From an uncultured Campylobacter sp. (GTDB taxonomy: Bacteria; Campylobacterota; Campylobacteria; Campylobacterales; Campylobacteraceae): DNA of 8,559 nucleotides. Made by a program: the position numbers and the translations under genes. The stretch is taken from positions 1-8,559 of the forward strand of contig NZ_CALIMY010000123.1 of the NCBI RefSeq assembly GCF_938045205.1, given 5' to 3'. The notes beneath the pieces were generated by a model. It was not told where the DNA came from and ran no database searches. It saw only the letters and a program-made list of their open reading frames with translations. The first letter of the stretch is position 1. Every line of letters starts with the position of its first letter. Shown here piece by piece: positions 5,752 to 8,559 of this stretch.

Positions 5752-7186
5752 AATTAACGAGATAGAGGCGGATTTTGAAGTTATTTTGGTCGTGGATAAA
5801 GATTTAAATCACGAATTTATTAAAGACACGGATAAGTTTGCGCTTTTTAATTACAAAGGCGAGGGTAATCTGCTGCTGGCCGAGAGCGGGCGGCTATACG
5901 TGTGCGTTAAGGAGCTTAGCTTCGATAGGTTGCGAGCGGCGCTTGCGAGCGCATACAACGCGCTCAAGGGCTATGCGATCAAAAATTTCAAAATCGCCTT
6001 TTATAAATGCGGCTGCGACCGCAGAAGCACGATGGCGATGGTCGAGGGCGTGCTTTTAGGCGGCTATGAGTTTAACAAATACAAAAGCGAGAAGAAAAGC
6101 TCCAGCTTGAATGAAATTTTAATCTCGACGCAGGAGTACGGCGGCAGTAGCCCCGATCTGCAAAAGATGAACTACGGCGTACAGCAGGGCACCGTGATGG
6201 CAAACGCCGCAAATTTTGCGCGCGACGGTGTCAATGAGATCCCCGAAATTTACACGCCCGAAAAGATGGCGAGCGAGGCTGAAATTTTAGCCTCGAACTA
6301 CGACGACGTGAGCGTTAAAATTTACGACGAAGACTTTTTGCGCGAGCAGAATATGAATGCGTTTTTGGCGGTCAATCGTTCCAGCGCCCATCCGCCGCGC
6401 CTCATCCATCTGATCTATAAGCCGCAGCGCTGCCTAAAGCGCGTCGTTTTCGTGGGCAAAGGGCTTACTTACGACAGCGGCGGGCTAAGTTTGAAGCCGA
6501 GCGATTATATGCTTACGATGAAAAGCGACAAAAGCGGCGCGCTCGCTGCGATGGGCATCATCAAGGGCGCCGCCGAGCTCGAGCTGCCGTTTGAGATACA
6601 CGCGGTTATCGGCGCTACCGAAAATATGATCGGCGGCGATTCGTATAAACCCGACGACGTGCTACTTAGTCGCAGCGGCGTAAGTATCGAGGTGCGAAAC
6701 ACCGACGCGGAGGGGCGGCTCGTGCTTGCCGACTGCCTAAGCTACGCGCAGGATCTTGCCCCCGATCTGCTAATAGATATGGCGACGCTTACCGGCGCTT
6801 GCGTCGTGGGCCTGGGCGAATACACTAGCGGTATCATGGGAAACAGCGAGGAGCTAAAGCGTAAATTTAAAGATCTTAGCAGCTGCAGCGGCGAGCTATT
6901 TAGTATTTTGGAATTTAACGATTATCTGCGCGAGCTAATTAAAAGCAGTATTGCAGACGTCTCCAACTGCGCTTCCAGCAGATACGGCGGCGCGATAACC
7001 GCGGGGCTGTTTTTGGATAAATTTATAAAAGACGAGTATAAAGACAAGTGGCTGCACCTTGATATCGCAGGTCCTGCGTATCTGGAAAAGGCGTGGGGCT
7101 ATTACGCCGCGGGCGCGACGGGCGCGGGCGTGAGAGCAAACTTATATTTCTTGCAGGCCCTAGCCAAAGAGCTGAAGGACGCGTAG
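5726..7186 (+). CDS. pepA: Leucyl aminopeptidase (family M17, cytosol aminopeptidase)
   Basis: This two-metal aminopeptidase removes N-terminal residues from peptides in the cytoplasm. The 486-residue product has a poorly conserved N-terminal domain (about 1-165) and a well-conserved catalytic domain. Metal and active-site residues are all present at the spacing of E. coli PepA: Lys245 and Asp250 in GKGLTYDSGG, Lys257, Asp268 in MKSDKSGA, and Asp327, Glu329 and Arg331 in the family signature NTDAEGRL (326-332 core). The ATG is supported by AAAGGA five bases upstream and lies inside the end of the DedA gene, so the two are probably coupled. Its TAG stop directly precedes the ychF ATG. In some bacteria PepA also binds DNA; nothing here shows whether this one does. 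Confidence 0.95.
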   Translation: MKVKLLDRKINEIEADFEVILVVDKDLNHEFIKDTDKFALFNYKGEGNLLLAESGRLYVCVKELSFDRLRAALASAYNALKGYAIKNFKIAFYKCGCDRRSTMAMVEGVLLGGYEFNKYKSEKKSSSLNEILISTQEYGGSSPDLQKMNYGVQQGTVMANAANFARDGVNEIPEIYTPEKMASEAEILASNYDDVSVKIYDEDFLREQNMNAFLAVNRSSAHPPRLIHLIYKPQRCLKRVVFVGKGLTYDSGGLSLKPSDYMLTMKSDKSGALAAMGIIKGAAELELPFEIHAVIGATENMIGGDSYKPDDVLLSRSGVSIEVRNTDAEGRLVLADCLSYAQDLAPDLLIDMATLTGACVVGLGEYTSGIMGNSEELKRKFKDLSSCSGELFSILEFNDYLRELIKSSIADVSNCASSRYGGAITAGLFLDKFIKDEYKDKWLHLDIAGPAYLEKAWGYYAAGATGAGVRANLYFLQALAKELKDA

Positions 7187-8290
7187 ATGGGGCTGTCAGT
7201 AGGGATCGTAGGGCTTCCGAACGTCGGTAAATCCACTACATTTAACGCTCTTAGCGGCGCGCAAAACGCGCAGGCGCAAAACTATCCATTTTGCACGATT
7301 GAGCCCAATAAGGCGGTCGTGCCCGTGCCCGATGCGCGGCTAGCAAAGCTGGCGGAGATCGTTAAGCCCGGTCGCATCGTGCATTCGACCATCGAGTTCG
7401 TTGATATCGCGGGCCTCGTGCGCGGCGCAAGCAAGGGCGAGGGGCTGGGGAATAAATTTCTTTCAAATATCCGCGAGTGCGAGATCATCCTGCATATCGT
7501 GCGTTGCTTCGAAAGCGGCGACATAACCCATGTCGAAGGCTGCGTCGATCCCATCCGCGATATCGAGATCATCGAAACCGAGCTTATTTTAGCGGACATC
7601 GAGCAGCTTGGACGCAAAATCGAGCGTCTCGGCAAGGAAGCCAAAGCAAATCAAAAGGGCGCTAAAGAGGCGCTAGCCGTAGCAAACGAGCTTTTAGCGC
7701 ATCTAAACGACGGCAAGCCCGCTTCAAATTTTGCGCTCAAAGAGGACGAAAGCTACATCGCTTTAAATCGCGAGCTGCGCTTGCTTAGCGCCAAAGATGT
7801 AATCTACGGCGCCAATGTGGACGAGGACGGCATCGCGCAGGATAACGAATATGTCGCGCGCGTAAAAGAATACGCAAATGCCCGCGGCGCCGAAGTAATC
7901 AAGCTCTGCGCCAAGATCGAAGAGGAGCTCATAGGCTTAAGCGACGAGGAGGCGCACGAGATGCTGCAGAGCCTGGGCGTGCAGCAAAGCGGGCTGGAGC
8001 TCATCATCAAGCGCTCCTTTGCAAAGCTCAGCCTCATCAGCTACTTCACCGCGGGCGAGATGGAGGTGCGCGCGTGGACGATCACGAAGGGCTGGAAGGC
8101 TCCAAAGGCCGCGAGCGTGATCCACAACGACTTTGAGCGCGGATTTATCAGAGCCGAGGTGATCGGATTTGATGATTTTATCGCGTGCGGCGGCGAGAGC
8201 AGGGCGAAAGAAGCGGGCAAAATGCGCCTTGAGGGCAAAGACTACGTCGTGCAAGACGGCGACGTGATGCACTTTAGATTTAATGTTTAA
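7187..8290 (+). CDS. ychF: Ribosome-binding ATPase/GTPase YchF (Obg family, OLA1 subfamily)
   Basis: YchF is a universally conserved P-loop NTPase that binds ribosomes and prefers ATP in characterised members. Seen: the G1 P-loop GLPNVGKST at 9-17, the switch region NYPFCTIEPN at 32-41, the G3 motif DIAGLVRGASKGEGLGN at 73-89, and NVDED near 210-214 in place of the usual NKxD, which is the known reason that this subfamily is not GTP-specific. A helical segment around 130-165 follows the family plan, and the last 85 or so residues form the TGS domain (FTAGEMEVRAWTI, IHNDFERGFIRAEV). Length 367 is normal. ATG follows the pepA stop with no gap; AAGGA lies seven bases upstream. It appears to be the last gene of the cluster. 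Confidence 0.97.
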   Translation: MGLSVGIVGLPNVGKSTTFNALSGAQNAQAQNYPFCTIEPNKAVVPVPDARLAKLAEIVKPGRIVHSTIEFVDIAGLVRGASKGEGLGNKFLSNIRECEIILHIVRCFESGDITHVEGCVDPIRDIEIIETELILADIEQLGRKIERLGKEAKANQKGAKEALAVANELLAHLNDGKPASNFALKEDESYIALNRELRLLSAKDVIYGANVDEDGIAQDNEYVARVKEYANARGAEVIKLCAKIEEELIGLSDEEAHEMLQSLGVQQSGLELIIKRSFAKLSLISYFTAGEMEVRAWTITKGWKAPKAASVIHNDFERGFIRAEVIGFDDFIACGGESRAKEAGKMRLEGKDYVVQDGDVMHFRFNV

Positions 8291-8337
8291 AATTGCGCTG
8301 CATTCGAGCGAAATTTAAAATTTACAGAGTTTTAATT

Positions 8338-8389
8338 TGTGCCGAATTTGCACATCCGATTCAAATTTTTAAATTTGCGAAATTTGAAT
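8338..8389. terminator. Inverted repeats downstream of ychF, candidate transcription terminator
   Basis: Two hairpins follow ychF. TGTGC (8338-8342) pairs with GCACA (8350-8354) around a 7-base loop. ATTCAAATTT (8359-8368) pairs perfectly with AAATTTGAAT (8380-8389) around an 11-base loop. The stems are A/U-rich and a clean U-run is missing, so terminator function rests mainly on position after the last gene of the operon. Confidence 0.3.
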
Positions 8390-8559
8390 TTCTATGGCGT
8401 GTGAGAATTTGGAAATTTAAAAATTTTAGTTGAAAGCAGCGATTTAAAATTTTGAAATTTCATAAAAAATCCCCGGGATCGAACGCATGCTCGGGTTCGG
8501 CTCGATTTTAAAATTATATAAAATTTAGCTCGCGCAGGACGGAACTTTAAACATTATCG
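8390..8559. other. A/T-rich end region without a supported gene
   Basis: AAATTT words dominate until about 8460. A GC-rich patch follows at 8471-8504, with an ATCCC-C-GGGAT palindrome (8469-8479) and CGAAC (8480-8484) pairing with GTTCG (8495-8499). On the minus strand the patch leads into six T (8464-8469 read in reverse), which could end a convergent transcript. The last 35 bases, read on the minus strand, are open up to a TAA at 8527-8525, possibly the tail of a gene beyond the edge, but nine or ten codons are too few to call. Confidence 0.3.

Noticed and set aside
8471..8500. tRNA-like T-arm signal (GTTCGATCCC on the minus strand)
   Set aside because: The bases before TTCGATC do not pair with the CCCGGG after it, and no anticodon or D arm or acceptor stem can be built.
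1..8559. CRISPR array, phage, toxin-antitoxin or secretion system
   Set aside because: No regularly spaced repeats with unique spacers and no such genes were seen; all large frames are housekeeping genes.

Overview
The window reads as chromosomal DNA of an Epsilonproteobacterium (Campylobacterota), most likely a Campylobacter with fairly high GC. The basis is threefold: non-coding stretches are saturated with AAATTT/AAATTTTAAA words, genes are packed head to tail with overlapping stops and starts, and the protein set resembles the Campylobacter versions of FolD, LepB, RpiB, Apt, DedA, PepA and YchF. The species cannot be fixed from the sequence alone.

Layout: (1) 1-455 is the C-terminal end of a LolC/LolE-type (FtsX superfamily) ABC permease. 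(2) 456-1263 is about 800 bases without a large gene. It holds a 24-base perfect palindrome just after the permease stop, a GC-rich island with stem-loops that is bracketed by an imperfect direct repeat, a 44-codon lipoprotein-like ORF missed by length cut-offs, a possible decayed extension of that ORF, and a probable promoter for the next operon. (3) 1264-8290 is one dense same-strand gene cluster: folD, lepB, rpiB, a small membrane/coiled-coil protein, apt, a DedA-family protein, a leucyl aminopeptidase (pepA) and ychF. Gaps range from +9 to -26 bases, with several ATGA or back-to-back junctions, so it is probably one transcription unit with translational coupling. (4) 8291-8559 is an AT-rich tail with inverted repeats and no gene that I can support.

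The cluster is housekeeping in nature: one-carbon folate metabolism, export signal cleavage, pentose phosphate isomerisation, adenine salvage, membrane maintenance, peptide turnover and a ribosome-associated ATPase/GTPase. No defence, phage or mobile system is visible.

The most unusual item is rpiB. Its 456 codons hold a complete catalytic core of about 147 residues, split by a 93-residue low-complexity insertion right before the catalytic-cysteine strand and followed by a 217-residue low-complexity tail. Both additions are built around one hexamer, AATTYY, read in the same phase 24 times (Asn-Phe or Asn-Ser), whereas the enzyme core has none. This looks like in-frame growth of an AT-rich word family inside a conserved housekeeping enzyme.
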